A stretch of DNA of 64,000 nt from Bombella pluederhausensis (GTDB taxonomy: Bacteria > Pseudomonadota > Alphaproteobacteria > Acetobacterales > Acetobacteraceae). The notes under the pieces were generated by a model. It worked only from the letters and a program-made list of their open reading frames with translations. It did not search any database and was not told the DNA's origin. Of this stretch, positions 9,302 through 21,841 are shown in pieces. The DNA lies in contig NZ_JANIDY010000001.1 of the NCBI RefSeq assembly GCF_026385525.1, positions 558,001 to 622,000 of the forward strand, in the 5' to 3' direction. The position numbers and the translations under genes were made by a program. Position 1 is the first letter of the stretch. Each line of letters starts with the position of its first letter.

Positions 9302-9625
9302 TCAGTAGAGCTGGTTCTTGTCACCATAGGGGATGACCAGATCCCCTTTGTGGCTGCTATTGAGCATGACCCGACTGCGTTCATCCAGCATATCTGGGTC
9401 CAGCGCATTCTCATTCAGGGCCATGACCCGGCGGTGCCAAATATCCAGCTCTTGATGGGCATCACGCAGGGCAGCTTGTGCCTCGGCCTGTAATTTCTTC
9501 TGGTGTTGATAGGCTTCAATACCGAGATTGCCGTGCAGGGCATTCCACATGAAATAGGCTGTCAGCACAAGGAACAGGAGAGGAGCAAAAACGGCACCCA
9601 CTCCACGCCGTAGCATAGCGGTCAT
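9302..9625 (-). CDS. ftsB: Septum formation initiator family protein (FtsB/DivIC-like)
   Basis: A 107-residue bitopic membrane protein: short cytoplasmic start, one transmembrane helix (VGAVFAPLLFLVLTAYFMW, about 8-26), then a periplasmic Gln/Ala-rich coiled coil (about 35-75) and a short tail. This matches FtsB/DivIC, which links FtsQ-FtsL to the septal peptidoglycan synthases. In many alphaproteobacteria ftsB sits between eno and pdhA; here it still follows eno, but pdhA has moved away, which supports the call. The eno terminator lies between them, so ftsB probably has its own promoter. Confidence 0.8.
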   Translation of the reverse strand: MTAMLRRGVGAVFAPLLFLVLTAYFMWNALHGNLGIEAYQHQKKLQAEAQAALRDAHQELDIWHRRVMALNENALDPDMLDERSRVMLNSSHKGDLVIPYGDKNQLY

Positions 9626-9744
9626 ATGAAAGGCTCCTCCACGCTCATTACGAAGCAGAACAGTCTGTCATTTATAGGTTGTTTAATAGAATAGGCAAGA
9701 AGCGTCTTTTCTTTTCAGGAGGAGCAGCGTTTCATTACACATGA

Positions 9745-9778
9745 AAAAAGCCCCCACCCGAAGGGGTAGGGGCTTTTT
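9745..9778 (-). terminator. Rho-independent terminator of eno
   Basis: Near-perfect stem: 9745-9759 (AAAAAGCCCCCACCC) pairs with 9763-9778 around a small loop. The A-run on the plus strand becomes the T-run on the minus strand, directly 3' of eno. Confidence 0.85.
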
Positions 9779-9822
9779 CAGTCAGTGGTCAGGTGACCCG
9801 ACCAGTGACTGTTTTTGCAGAC

Positions 9823-11145
<1,323 letters not shown>

Positions 11146-11198
11146 CTATCATCAGGTGCAGGCTCGGATCCGCTTTCGCTCTATTTCAGTCTCAAAAT

Positions 11199-11702
11199 AT
11201 GCACCTGAGGTCAATTAAGATGCGACAATTTCCTGTCACGGCTGCCATGCTTGTTGCGCTTGGCGGCGTTTTTCCTTTTTTTGTGGGTGGATGGCTGTTT
11301 CTGGCCGGGGTGTTGACCTCTCTGCCTCACCTTAGTGTGATCCTCTTGGCTTATGGAGGCTGCCTGCTATCGTTCTATGGAGCCGTGCAGTGGGGGCTAC
11401 TAGCCAGCAAGCCGACAATCATTCTGCCCAAAGGTGAAGGGCTACGGGACAGGCGGGCGCTCCTGATGGGTGCATTTGCTTTTCTGTGGGGGTGGTTGTC
11501 CCTCTGTGTAGGACTATTGGGAAGCCTGCGAACAGGGTTCGGGCTGGAAGCAATCGGTTTTGCTGGCATGTTCGCATTGGAGCGAATCGCAAACCGTTGC
11601 GGTGATTTGCCACCGGGTTATTTCATGGTCCGGACGATTAGCACCGGGCTCTGTGTGGTGGGGTTCTTGCTGGCTCTGCTGTCCCCGCAGGGGCAATTCT
11701 GA
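11199..11702 (+). CDS. DUF3429 family membrane protein
   Basis: A 167-residue integral membrane protein with about five hydrophobic helices. The motif pattern (LGGVFPFF at the start, GGCLLSFYGAVQWGLL in the middle) matches DUF3429, the family of human TMEM69, whose biochemical role is not established. The frame starts at 11199; an internal ATG at 11220 (MRQFPVTAA) is equally possible and gives 160 residues. It lies alone on the plus strand between eno and kdsA, genes which are usually neighbours, so it looks like an insertion into that block. Confidence 0.72.
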   Translation: MHLRSIKMRQFPVTAAMLVALGGVFPFFVGGWLFLAGVLTSLPHLSVILLAYGGCLLSFYGAVQWGLLASKPTIILPKGEGLRDRRALLMGAFAFLWGWLSLCVGLLGSLRTGFGLEAIGFAGMFALERIANRCGDLPPGYFMVRTISTGLCVVGFLLALLSPQGQF

Positions 11703-11724
11703 AGGCAGGTAGAAGGTCCTCTCT

Positions 11725-14198
<2,474 letters not shown>

Positions 14199-14263
14199 TT
14201 ATATAGTGGAGATGGGGGTGAGGGAAAGCAGATTATGTGTTCTGCTTCCCCTAAAATGCACGG

Positions 14264-14593
14264 TCAGGGATGCTGTGGTGCCTGAGGCTGCGCCGGAGCG
14301 GCAGGAGCAGCAGGCTGGCTGACAGGCGGATGGGCCAGAATGTCATGAGTCACGCCGCCGTTGGAGGCCCCACGGTTCAGTACGGCCAGGCAGAGGCAGA
14401 GAATCATGAAGATGGCAGCCAGAACGGCGGTGCTGCGGGTCAGCAGCGTTGCCGTACCCCGGCCGGACATGAAGGAGCCAAGCCCCTGACTGCTGCCAAC
14501 GCCAAGACCACCGCCTTCGCTACGCTGGATCAGGATAACGCCAATGAGGGCCAGGGCAACCAGAACAGTGAGGATAAGCAGTAATGTGGTCAT
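14264..14593 (-). CDS. secG: Preprotein translocase subunit SecG
   Basis: Small inner-membrane subunit of the SecYEG translocon, 109 residues. Two hydrophobic helices: about 2-22 (LLLILTVLVALALIGVILIQ) and 53-75 (TAVLAAIFMILCLCLAVLN), joined by the conserved Gly-rich loop RSEGGGLGVGSSQGLGSFMSGRG typical of SecG; the Pro/Ala/Gln-rich tail is common in alphaproteobacterial versions. It lies 18 bases after tpiA on the same strand, the usual tpiA-secG-pyrG order. Confidence 0.94.
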   Translation of the reverse strand: MTTLLLILTVLVALALIGVILIQRSEGGGLGVGSSQGLGSFMSGRGTATLLTRSTAVLAAIFMILCLCLAVLNRGASNGGVTHDILAHPPVSQPAAPAAPAQPQAPQHP

Positions 14594-14611
14594 GCAGTCA
14601 GGTCCAACAGG

Positions 14612-15406
14612 TTATGAGGAGGGCTGAGGCGTTGTTGCTTCAGCCGCAGCGCCGATGATGTCCAGAAAGCTCTGTGCTTCAAGGCTGGCACTGCCGACCA
14701 GAACACCATCCACGGCCTCTATGGACATGATGGACGGTGCCTGAACGGAAGTTACAGACCCGCCATACAGGACCGGGACGCGAATGTCATCCGTCATGAG
14801 CCTCATTGGCAACAAGGCGCGGATCAGTGTCAGCTTTCTCTGAAGTTCTTCAGTGGAGGGTGTAATGCCGCTACCAATGGCCCAGACAGGTTCATAAGCC
14901 AGGATTCCACGGAAGCCCCTGGTCAGCGATCCTTCAATCTGGGTGGCAAGCACGCTTGCGGCCCGTCCCTCGTTTCGTTCGGCCAGATGCTCGCCGATAC
15001 AGACGATTGGCGTAATACCGGCAGCCGTGGCTGCTTTGACTTTCTGGCGAATGATGGCATCGGTCTCACCGTGGTTCTGGCGGCGTTCCGAATGGCCCAG
15101 AATGACATAACGGGCCCCAAGATCTTTTATCATCGGGGCAGAAATATCTCCGGTGAAGGGGCCGGAGGAGGCGGGGTAACAATCCTGTGCCCCCATGCTG
15201 AGCTGTTCATAGGGAAGTCCTTCATCTTCCAGAGCTTGATGGACACCATCAAGCTGCGTGAAAGGAGGACAGATGATGGTGTGGAGGTGCTCCGGTAGTG
15301 GAGTGTCCTTTATGCCGCGGGCAACGTCTCGTGCGAGCTTCAGGCCGTGCTCGTGGCGAGCCTGCATTTTCCAGTTCCCAATGACGAATTTGGGTACGAT
15401 GGCCAT
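14612..15406 (-). CDS. tpiA: Triose-phosphate isomerase
   Basis: Interconverts dihydroxyacetone phosphate and glyceraldehyde 3-phosphate. 264 residues from the ATG at 15406, which has GGGGAGAG about 7 bases upstream and gives the classic MAIVPKFVIGNWKMQ start; an upstream in-frame ATG at 15451 has no comparable support. Catalytic features: Lys in GNWKM, His in LGHSERRQNHGE, Glu in AYEPVWAIGSG, and the phosphate loop LYGGSV. Divergent from the ppiD-like gene with about 160 bases between; heads the tpiA-secG-pyrG-kdsA series. Confidence 0.97.
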   Translation of the reverse strand: MAIVPKFVIGNWKMQARHEHGLKLARDVARGIKDTPLPEHLHTIICPPFTQLDGVHQALEDEGLPYEQLSMGAQDCYPASSGPFTGDISAPMIKDLGARYVILGHSERRQNHGETDAIIRQKVKAATAAGITPIVCIGEHLAERNEGRAASVLATQIEGSLTRGFRGILAYEPVWAIGSGITPSTEELQRKLTLIRALLPMRLMTDDIRVPVLYGGSVTSVQAPSIMSIEAVDGVLVGSASLEAQSFLDIIGAAAEATTPQPSS

Positions 15407-15564
15407 TCTGCTCTCCCCGGTCGGCACGAAGTATCCACGATCATGGATCAAAGAAGGGACACGCCGTGCTGGTCAATCTGTGTCGGCATCTCTATGCTGG
15501 GGCAGCTTAGCGGGTTTTCCCGGCTAATGCTATTCTGCCATCAGTAAAGTGATATGCGCCTTCG

Positions 15565-17532
15565 ATGATTACTGCCCTGCGTCATTTCCTGGTTGACTCC
15601 TGGCTCGGCCGGGTGATTGCCTTTGTGGTCTTTGTTTCTTTTGTCGTTCTTGGGGGAACCTTTTTTGGAATGGGCGGCGGTATGGCCGGTCTGAACGGTG
15701 ATACCGTGGTGCAGATTGGTACGCGCAAAATTACGCCTGTGGAGTTCCAGAAAGCGATCCAGCGGCATGTCGCTTTTGCTATGCAGCAGAATGGCGGTTC
15801 GGCAGATTTCCTGAAGACCCCTCAGGGGCGGCAGGAGGTTGGTCATGCAGCCCTGCGTAACCTCATTCTGGTGCATGAGGGAGAGCTGGCTGGTGAGCGG
15901 AATGGTCTCAATCCAAGCGATGAAACGATTCGTGAAGTCGTTTTCTCCATGCCGGATTTCAAAGACCCCAGCGGTAAGTTCGATCCCCGCAAGATGGATA
16001 ATGTTCTGAAAGCCAGCAACCTGAGCCATCAGGACATGATTCTGGAAACACGGCGCATGCTTTACAGTGCTGCAACCATGTTTGCTTTCGGGCAGACAGT
16101 GCAGCCGCCGGCGCAGGAAGTGGACCTGATGGTGAATTATATCGGCCATGGTCAGGTGGTGGATATGGTCCGCTTGCCTTTCTCTCTGAGTGAGGTCTCC
16201 ACCCAGCCGACTGATGAGCAGCTGAAACGGTATTATCAGAATCATCTCTGGCAGTTCCGTCAGCCGGAATACCGCCATGCCCGTATCGTGGTTATGACGG
16301 CAGGTAGTGTGGCAAAGACGATCCAGATTTCAGATGAAGACCTTCGGGCCTCTTATAATTTGAAAATGCAGGACCCGGCTGAGGCGGCTCGTTACAACAG
16401 CCCGGAACTGCGTTCCATTGAAGTGCTGGCCGTGGCAGATGAAGCAACAGCCAAGAAGCTTGCATCCGCATGGCAGGGCGGGAAAACATGGGCTGTTCTA
16501 CAGAAACAGTATCCCAAGGCTATCCCGGCAACGCTGAATGATGCTCGTCTGACGGACCTGCCCGATGCGGCGCTGGGGAAAGTGGCTTTTGCTACACCGG
16601 CAGGCAAGGTTTCTGCTCCTGCCCAAACAGCAGCCGGGTGGAGTGTCGTGCATGTCCTGTCCATCAAGCCCGCCACGCATGTCAGCTTTGAGAGTCTGAA
16701 GGATAGCATCCGTGAGGACCTGGCAAATGAGCGTGCTGCATCCGTGCTGAAGGACCGTCAGAGAGCCTTTGAGGAGGCGGTGGCTGGGTCCACAACGCTG
16801 GATAAGGTGCCGGCTGATATTGGTGCGTTCCCTCTGGAGGGAAGTCTGGATGCGCATGGCAACCTGCCCGGTGGTGAGCCGGCCCCATTGCCGGGTGATG
16901 CAGCTCTGCGTCAGGCGCTGATTGAGCAGGTTTTCAGCCAGAAGAAGGATGAGCCGCCGCATGTTGTGACGGAGCCTGATGGCAGCGCATTTGCTGTGCT
17001 GGTGGATGACATCACACCGAGTAAGCAGAACAGCTATGAAACAGCCCAGCAGGCCGTGAAGGATGCATGGACAGCCGATGCTCAGAAACACGCTACGGAA
17101 CAGCGTGCCACGGCACTGTTCCAGCAGGCGAAGAAAGAGGGGCTGCGTTCAGCTCTGGCAGGGCAGAAAGAAGACGCCATGCTTCAGAAGGATGAACATT
17201 TTTCCCGTCTTCAACTGCGGCATGATGTGCCGGAGCTTATCCTGAAGGCTGCTCTTGAGCTGAAGCCCGGGCAGACAGCCATGCTTCAGGCAGGGGATGG
17301 TTACTGGCTCGTGAATGTGACGGGGAGCTATGAAGAATCACCGACCCTGATGCAGGCCATCCGGCAGCGTATGGTTGCCCAGATGACGGCCGCCTATCGT
17401 AATGATCTTCAGGAGGCGCTGAGCATGTCTTACACCCGTGCGGCTCCCCCACGTCATTTCAACGCAGCTCTGTTCAACGATATTAATGACAGGGTACTCA
17501 GCATGATTTCAGGAAGGCTAGGTCAGCAGTGA
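15565..17532 (+). CDS. PpiD-like membrane-anchored periplasmic chaperone / peptidyl-prolyl isomerase
   Basis: 655 residues: a short cytoplasmic start, one membrane anchor (VIAFVVFVSFVVLGGTFFGM, about 17-37), then a periplasmic part with a SurA-like N-terminal chaperone region (about 45-240, containing ITPVEFQKAIQRH) and a parvulin/PPIC-like region around 245-385 (ISDEDLRASYNLK ... GWSVVHVLSIKPATHVSFESL). Known role of the family: helps newly exported proteins leave the SecYEG channel and fold. The parvulin active-site residues are not obvious, so isomerase activity may be lost, as in PpiD. The stop overlaps the GTG of trpE (GTGA), a coupling found in other alphaproteobacteria. Confidence 0.88.
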   Translation: MITALRHFLVDSWLGRVIAFVVFVSFVVLGGTFFGMGGGMAGLNGDTVVQIGTRKITPVEFQKAIQRHVAFAMQQNGGSADFLKTPQGRQEVGHAALRNLILVHEGELAGERNGLNPSDETIREVVFSMPDFKDPSGKFDPRKMDNVLKASNLSHQDMILETRRMLYSAATMFAFGQTVQPPAQEVDLMVNYIGHGQVVDMVRLPFSLSEVSTQPTDEQLKRYYQNHLWQFRQPEYRHARIVVMTAGSVAKTIQISDEDLRASYNLKMQDPAEAARYNSPELRSIEVLAVADEATAKKLASAWQGGKTWAVLQKQYPKAIPATLNDARLTDLPDAALGKVAFATPAGKVSAPAQTAAGWSVVHVLSIKPATHVSFESLKDSIREDLANERAASVLKDRQRAFEEAVAGSTTLDKVPADIGAFPLEGSLDAHGNLPGGEPAPLPGDAALRQALIEQVFSQKKDEPPHVVTEPDGSAFAVLVDDITPSKQNSYETAQQAVKDAWTADAQKHATEQRATALFQQAKKEGLRSALAGQKEDAMLQKDEHFSRLQLRHDVPELILKAALELKPGQTAMLQAGDGYWLVNVTGSYEESPTLMQAIRQRMVAQMTAAYRNDLQEALSMSYTRAAPPRHFNAALFNDINDRVLSMISGRLGQQ

Positions 17533-19043
17533 GCAGGATTTTACATAGGGTAGAAGCGGCAGACCTGCTGACGCCGCTCTCTGTTTTTCTTCGTCTTTCC
17601 CGTCTGGCTGATGATCCTTACCGCCTTTTCTTCGAGAGTGTGGAAGGTGGTGAGGCCAGAGGGCGCTACTCCATCATTGCTCTGCTGCCGGATACAGTAT
17701 GGCGCTGCAAAGATGGTCAGGCCTTCCGTGATGGTCAGAAAGAGGATGCGGCGCCACTTGTGTCATTGAAGGCACTTCTGGATGAAAGCCGGATGGAGCT
17801 GCCTGAGGGTATGCCGCCGATGATCGGCGGTGTTTTTGGTGTGCTGGGCTATGACATGGTCCGGCAGATGGAGGACCTCCCCAATCCACCGCCGAATGAC
17901 TTGAATCTGCCGGAAGGGGTTATGATTCGTCCCCGGCTTTTTGCCGTGTTTGATACGGTGAAGGATGAGCTGATTCTGGCCACTCCTTTGCGGGATGGCG
18001 TGGATGCAGCGGAAGGTGAGGCTCTGCTGGCAGAGGCCGTAACGGCATTGCGTCAGCCCGTGCCTGATCCGGCAGAAACCCTGCCGGAAGGGAGCCACCT
18101 GGATGAACCTGTCTCCAATATCACCCATGAGGATTTCCTTCAGAAGGTGAAGACGGCGCAGGATTATATCGCTGCCGGTGATGCGTTCCAGATTGTGCCA
18201 AGTCAGCGTTTCACAACGGCTTTCCCGCTGTCATCTCTGGCGCTCTATCGTAGCCTGAGACGCATTAACCCAGCGCCTTTCCTGTTCCTGATGGAACTGG
18301 GTGAGTTTACCCTTGTGGGGTCGTCACCGGAGATTCTGGTGCGGATGCGGGATGGTATCGTGACGGTCCGTCCGCTGGCGGGCACTCGGCCCCGTGGGAA
18401 GGACCGTGAGCATGATCTGGCTCTGGAAAAAGAGCTTCTGGCCGATGGCAAGGAGCTCGCCGAACATCTCATGCTGATCGACCTTGGCCGTAATGATGTT
18501 GGACGTGTCTCCCAGCTAGGGACCGTGGAGGTGCCGGACCGTTTTGTGGTGGAACGCTACAGTCATGTCATGCATATTTCCTCCACCGTGACGGGGAAGG
18601 TGAAGCCGGATTGTGGTGCGCTGGATGCCCTGTCTGCAGCTTTCCCAGCCGGTACCCTGACAGGGGCTCCGAAGATACGCACCATGGAAATCATTGACGA
18701 GCTGGAGCCAACACGGCGTGGCCCTTATGCGGGTTGTGTTGGTTATTTCGGTGCTGATGGCGATATGGATACCTGTATTGGTCTGCGTATGGCCCTTCTG
18801 AAAGAGGGGCAGATGTATGTGCAGGCTGGCTGCGGCGTGGTCGCTGAGTCTGATCCGGAAGCCGAATATCAGGAGACAAGGGCAAAGGCCCGTGCGCTCT
18901 TTACGGCAGCAGAAGCGGCAATCAGGCAGGCTGTGCATAATGGGCGGCAGAGGGTTTCTGCAGAAGGGGGGTGTAAATCACCTTCCGGCGCATCATCTGA
19001 GAGAACAGATAAGACCTCTCAGACTGAGGAGACCGTCAGATGA
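17529..19043 (+). CDS. trpE: Anthranilate synthase component I
   Basis: Catalyses chorismate to anthranilate with TrpG, first step of tryptophan synthesis. 504 residues; the start is a GTG overlapping the ppiD-like stop. Seen: an N-terminal region with the SRILHRVEAADLLTPL start, a possible feedback-binding segment FFESVEGGEARGRYSI near residue 35, and the C-terminal chorismate-binding domain with FQIVPSQRFT, NPAPFLFLMELG, VRPLAGTRPRGKD, EHLMLIDLGRNDVG and FPAGTLTGAPKIRTMEII. The last 35 residues are polar and variable. It overlaps trpG by 4 bases (ATGA), so the two subunits are coupled. No leader peptide is visible before it. Confidence 0.97.
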   Translation: MSRILHRVEAADLLTPLSVFLRLSRLADDPYRLFFESVEGGEARGRYSIIALLPDTVWRCKDGQAFRDGQKEDAAPLVSLKALLDESRMELPEGMPPMIGGVFGVLGYDMVRQMEDLPNPPPNDLNLPEGVMIRPRLFAVFDTVKDELILATPLRDGVDAAEGEALLAEAVTALRQPVPDPAETLPEGSHLDEPVSNITHEDFLQKVKTAQDYIAAGDAFQIVPSQRFTTAFPLSSLALYRSLRRINPAPFLFLMELGEFTLVGSSPEILVRMRDGIVTVRPLAGTRPRGKDREHDLALEKELLADGKELAEHLMLIDLGRNDVGRVSQLGTVEVPDRFVVERYSHVMHISSTVTGKVKPDCGALDALSAAFPAGTLTGAPKIRTMEIIDELEPTRRGPYAGCVGYFGADGDMDTCIGLRMALLKEGQMYVQAGCGVVAESDPEAEYQETRAKARALFTAAEAAIRQAVHNGRQRVSAEGGCKSPSGASSERTDKTSQTEETVR

Positions 19044-19639
19044 TTCTGCTGATTGATAATTATGACAGCTTCACCTTCAATCTGGTGCATCACTTTGGTG
19101 CGCTGGGGGTGGAGTGTGCTGTCAAACGCAATGATGCGCTGACTGCCGATCGTGCGCTGGAGATGAACCCGTCTGCCATCGTGCTGTCACCGGGGCCCTG
19201 TTCACCTGATGAGGCAGGCATCTGCTGTGAGTTGATTGAAAAGGCGGCCGGGAAGGTGCCTGTGCTTGGTGTCTGTCTGGGGCATCAGTCCATTGGGCAG
19301 GTGTTCGGGGCGGATGTCGTGCGGGCTTCCGTGCCGATGCATGGCAAGATTAATGCCATTCATCATGATGGCAGCGGGGTCTTCGCTGGTCTGCCGAACC
19401 CGGTGGATATGGTGCGCTATCACAGCCTGACGCTGGACCCGGCAAGCATTCCCGATTCACTCATCGTCAATGCGAAGACGGAAGATGGCGTCATCATGGG
19501 CGTGCGGCATCGGGAGTATCCGATTCACGGTGTGCAGTTCCATCCGGAGAGCATTGCGTCCAATTCCGGGCGTGAGCTGCTGGCTAACTTCCTCCGGCTG
19601 GCCAACGTCCTGCCGCAGAAAGAAGGTGCTGCTGGCTGA
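19040..19639 (+). CDS. trpG: Anthranilate synthase component II (glutamine amidotransferase)
   Basis: Supplies ammonia from glutamine to TrpE. 199 residues, single class I amidotransferase domain. Seen: LLIDNYDSFTFNLVHHFG at the start, the oxyanion region LSPGPCSPDEAG, nucleophile Cys in LGVCLGHQSIGQ (about residue 80) and the His-Glu pair in HGVQFHPESIAS (about 170). Its start overlaps trpE by 4 bases and its stop overlaps the trpD start by 1 base (TGATG), so trpE-G-D are translated as a chain. Confidence 0.97.
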   Translation: MILLIDNYDSFTFNLVHHFGALGVECAVKRNDALTADRALEMNPSAIVLSPGPCSPDEAGICCELIEKAAGKVPVLGVCLGHQSIGQVFGADVVRASVPMHGKINAIHHDGSGVFAGLPNPVDMVRYHSLTLDPASIPDSLIVNAKTEDGVIMGVRHREYPIHGVQFHPESIASNSGRELLANFLRLANVLPQKEGAAG

Positions 19640-20712
19640 TGGGGAGGCAGGACAAGCCTTTTGCACCTCTTTTGAAAAAAGTGGCTGCCGGAAAAGAGCT
19701 GGATGTTGCCGAGGCTGAACAGGCATTTATGCTCATCATGCAGGGGGCTGTTTCAGACATTGAATTATCGGCTTTTCTGACAGCCCTCCAGATGAGAGGC
19801 GAGACGGCAGAGGAGCTTGCCGGGGCTGTGCGTGCCGTCCGGCGCAACATGCAGGCTCTTGATGAGGTTCCAGAGGGGACAGTCGATGTCTGCGGGACGG
19901 GCGGGGATGGTCTGGGGACATTGAATGTCTCCACCGCTACGGCTTTTGTTCTGGCCGGGCTGGGCGTACCCGTGGCCAAGCATGGAGGCCGTGCCCTGTC
20001 ATCTCGTGCAGGCGCTACGGATGTTCTGGAGGCTCTGGGCATCCCTGCGGAAGCCGACCATAGGCGGCAGGAAATGCGGTTGAAGGAAGGTCGGCTCGCT
20101 TTTCTGGCCGCTCCTTTCCATCATCCGGCTATGCGGATTGCGGCGCCGGTTCGCAAGCAGCTTGGTTTCAGGACATTATTCAATCTTCTGGGCCCGCTCT
20201 GCAATCCGGCACGGGTCCGGCGGCAGCTTGTGGGCGTGTTTGCGGAAGCATGGTGTCATCCTGTGGCGCAGGTGTTGGGGGAGCTTGGGGCTTTTTCCGC
20301 ATGGGTTGTACATGGCCATACGGATGAAGGCGGTATTGACGAGCTGACACTTGCCGGACCGACTCATAATGAGGTGTGGGAAGGGGGGCGGATTATCTCT
20401 TTCGCACTGACGCCGGAGATGGCGGGTCTGCCCCATTATGAGATTGCTGCCCTCAAAGGGGGTGACCCGGCCAGCAATGCAAAGCGCATGATGAGCCTTT
20501 TTAGTGGAGAGGTAGGCTGTTATCGTGATACAGTCCTGCTGAATGCGGCGGTTGGCCTGCATGTTGCCGGTCGTGGCAATGTGCTCGAACATGGTCAGCT
20601 TTCTGTTCCTGCACTGCGGCGCAACATTGCCGAGGCCGCACGGTCTCTTGATGACGGGTTGGCTCATGAGGCTTTAATCCGTGCTCAAAGGGGTGTAAGT
20701 GCTCAGGACTGA
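19639..20712 (+). CDS. trpD: Anthranilate phosphoribosyltransferase
   Basis: Transfers phosphoribose from PRPP to anthranilate, second step of tryptophan synthesis. 357 residues. Seen: an N-terminal helical domain with EQAFMLIMQGAVSDIELSAF, the PRPP-binding glycine loop VDVCGTGGDGLGTLNVSTA (about residue 75), KHGGRALSSRAGATDVLEALG, FLAAPFHHPAMR, RTLFNLLGPLCNPA and a late GGDPASNA. Coupled to trpG by a TGATG overlap. trpC starts 48 bases later. Confidence 0.96.
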   Translation: MGRQDKPFAPLLKKVAAGKELDVAEAEQAFMLIMQGAVSDIELSAFLTALQMRGETAEELAGAVRAVRRNMQALDEVPEGTVDVCGTGGDGLGTLNVSTATAFVLAGLGVPVAKHGGRALSSRAGATDVLEALGIPAEADHRRQEMRLKEGRLAFLAAPFHHPAMRIAAPVRKQLGFRTLFNLLGPLCNPARVRRQLVGVFAEAWCHPVAQVLGELGAFSAWVVHGHTDEGGIDELTLAGPTHNEVWEGGRIISFALTPEMAGLPHYEIAALKGGDPASNAKRMMSLFSGEVGCYRDTVLLNAAVGLHVAGRGNVLEHGQLSVPALRRNIAEAARSLDDGLAHEALIRAQRGVSAQD

Positions 20713-20760
20713 ACGCGAGAACCGTTCCTTAATGTTCCAAGGTAAAGATTCAGGACGAAC

Positions 20761-21726
20761 ATGATTTTTTTGCCACAGCGGTCGAGGGCTGCTTTTGCTC
20801 CTGTCGAGGACAGCGGACAGTTTCCGGTTTCTGGTGCATCTGCGGAGAGTAGTGCACAGGAAGCATCCAGCACGGAAGAGTCTCAGCCTGTTCCGGCAGA
20901 TGGGGGGACAGACTGCCCTGTCGCTGGGGATGGCAGTGACGTGCTGGCCCGTATCTGTGCCCGGACCCGCCTTGATGTTGAGCAGCGCATGCAGGTCATG
21001 CCGCTGAAGGAAATTGCTGCTCGTGCCAAGGAGGTCTCTACACCGACCCGTGGGTTTGGTCAGGCGCTCCAGCACATCACGGCGGATAGGCGTGTTGGCC
21101 TTATTGCTGAGGTGAAGAAGGCATCGCCTTCCGCTGGTGTTCTGCGGCCTGATTACGATCCTGCCCAGATTGCCCGCTCTTATCAGAATGCCGGTGCAAG
21201 CTGCATTTCCGTTCTGACGGAGGGCTCCTGTTTTCATGGCAGTGTAGAGGACCTTCAGGCCGTACGGGCTGCTTGCAGCCTGCCCATTCTGCGGAAGGAT
21301 TTCATTCTGGAGCCATGGCAGGTGCATGAAAGCCGTCTGATCGGTGCAGACTGCATTCTGCTCATCATGGCAGCGCTAAAGGAAGAAGAAGCCGTTGAGC
21401 TGATTGCTCTGGCCCGTGGGCTGGATATGGATGTGCTGCTTGAGGTGCATAATGAGGAGGAGCTGAACCGGGCACTTGCCTATGACAGCTTCCTGATCGG
21501 CATCAATAACCGCAACCTCAAGACGCTGAAAACGGACATTCAGACAACGCTGGACCTTGCCCCGCAGGTGCCGCCGGATCGTCTTGTCGTGTCCGAAAGT
21601 GGCATTGCCACGACAGAGGATCTGACGAAGGTTGGTGAGGCAGGCTGTAGTGCTGTTCTCGTGGGTGAGTCTTTGCTGCGTGAGGAAGATCCCGGCCTTG
21701 CCGCCCGGCGTTTGCTCGGTTTTTAA
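20761..21726 (+). CDS. trpC: Indole-3-glycerol-phosphate synthase with N-terminal extension
   Basis: Closes the indole ring in tryptophan synthesis. The family core starts near residue 58 (SDVLARICARTRLDVEQR) and carries EVKKASPSAGVLRPDYDP, ISVLTEGSCFHGS, LPILRKDFILEPWQVHESR, LLEVHNEEELNRAL, INNRNLKTLKTD and VSESGIATTEDL, all typical of the TIM barrel. The first ~57 residues are a Ser/Ala/Glu-rich low-complexity stretch not found in ordinary TrpC; the ATG at 20761 has an AGGACG site 5-10 bases before it. A later GTG at 20941 in the same frame would give a standard-length enzyme (about 261 residues), so the start is uncertain. Last gene of the trpEGDC run. Confidence 0.92.
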   Translation: MIFLPQRSRAAFAPVEDSGQFPVSGASAESSAQEASSTEESQPVPADGGTDCPVAGDGSDVLARICARTRLDVEQRMQVMPLKEIAARAKEVSTPTRGFGQALQHITADRRVGLIAEVKKASPSAGVLRPDYDPAQIARSYQNAGASCISVLTEGSCFHGSVEDLQAVRAACSLPILRKDFILEPWQVHESRLIGADCILLIMAALKEEEAVELIALARGLDMDVLLEVHNEEELNRALAYDSFLIGINNRNLKTLKTDIQTTLDLAPQVPPDRLVVSESGIATTEDLTKVGEAGCSAVLVGESLLREEDPGLAARRLLGF

Positions 21727-21841
21727 AAGAGTACTAACCCGGTATAAAAAGTGAGAGAGCGGGCTCTGACCCCGCTGGATTTCGGGGTGGAGTGTTGATA
21801 CAACTCCGCCCACGCAAAGTTATTAGCCCCAGGAGAGTGTC
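21727..21841 (+). promoter_or_regulatory. Leader region of the pdh operon
   Basis: Between trpC and pdhA. A TATAAA at 21743-21748 could be a -10 box. Two inverted repeats follow: AGCGGG/CCCGCT (21758-21776) and a GGGTGGAGT/AACTCCGCCC hairpin (about 21785-21812). AGGAGAG lies 5-11 bases before pdhA. Neither hairpin has a T-run, so trpC-pdhA read-through cannot be excluded. Confidence 0.35.

Noticed and set aside
14222-14250. Hairpin between secG and pyrG as a terminator
   Set aside because: Imperfect stem with no T-run on the minus strand; secG and pyrG may well be co-transcribed.
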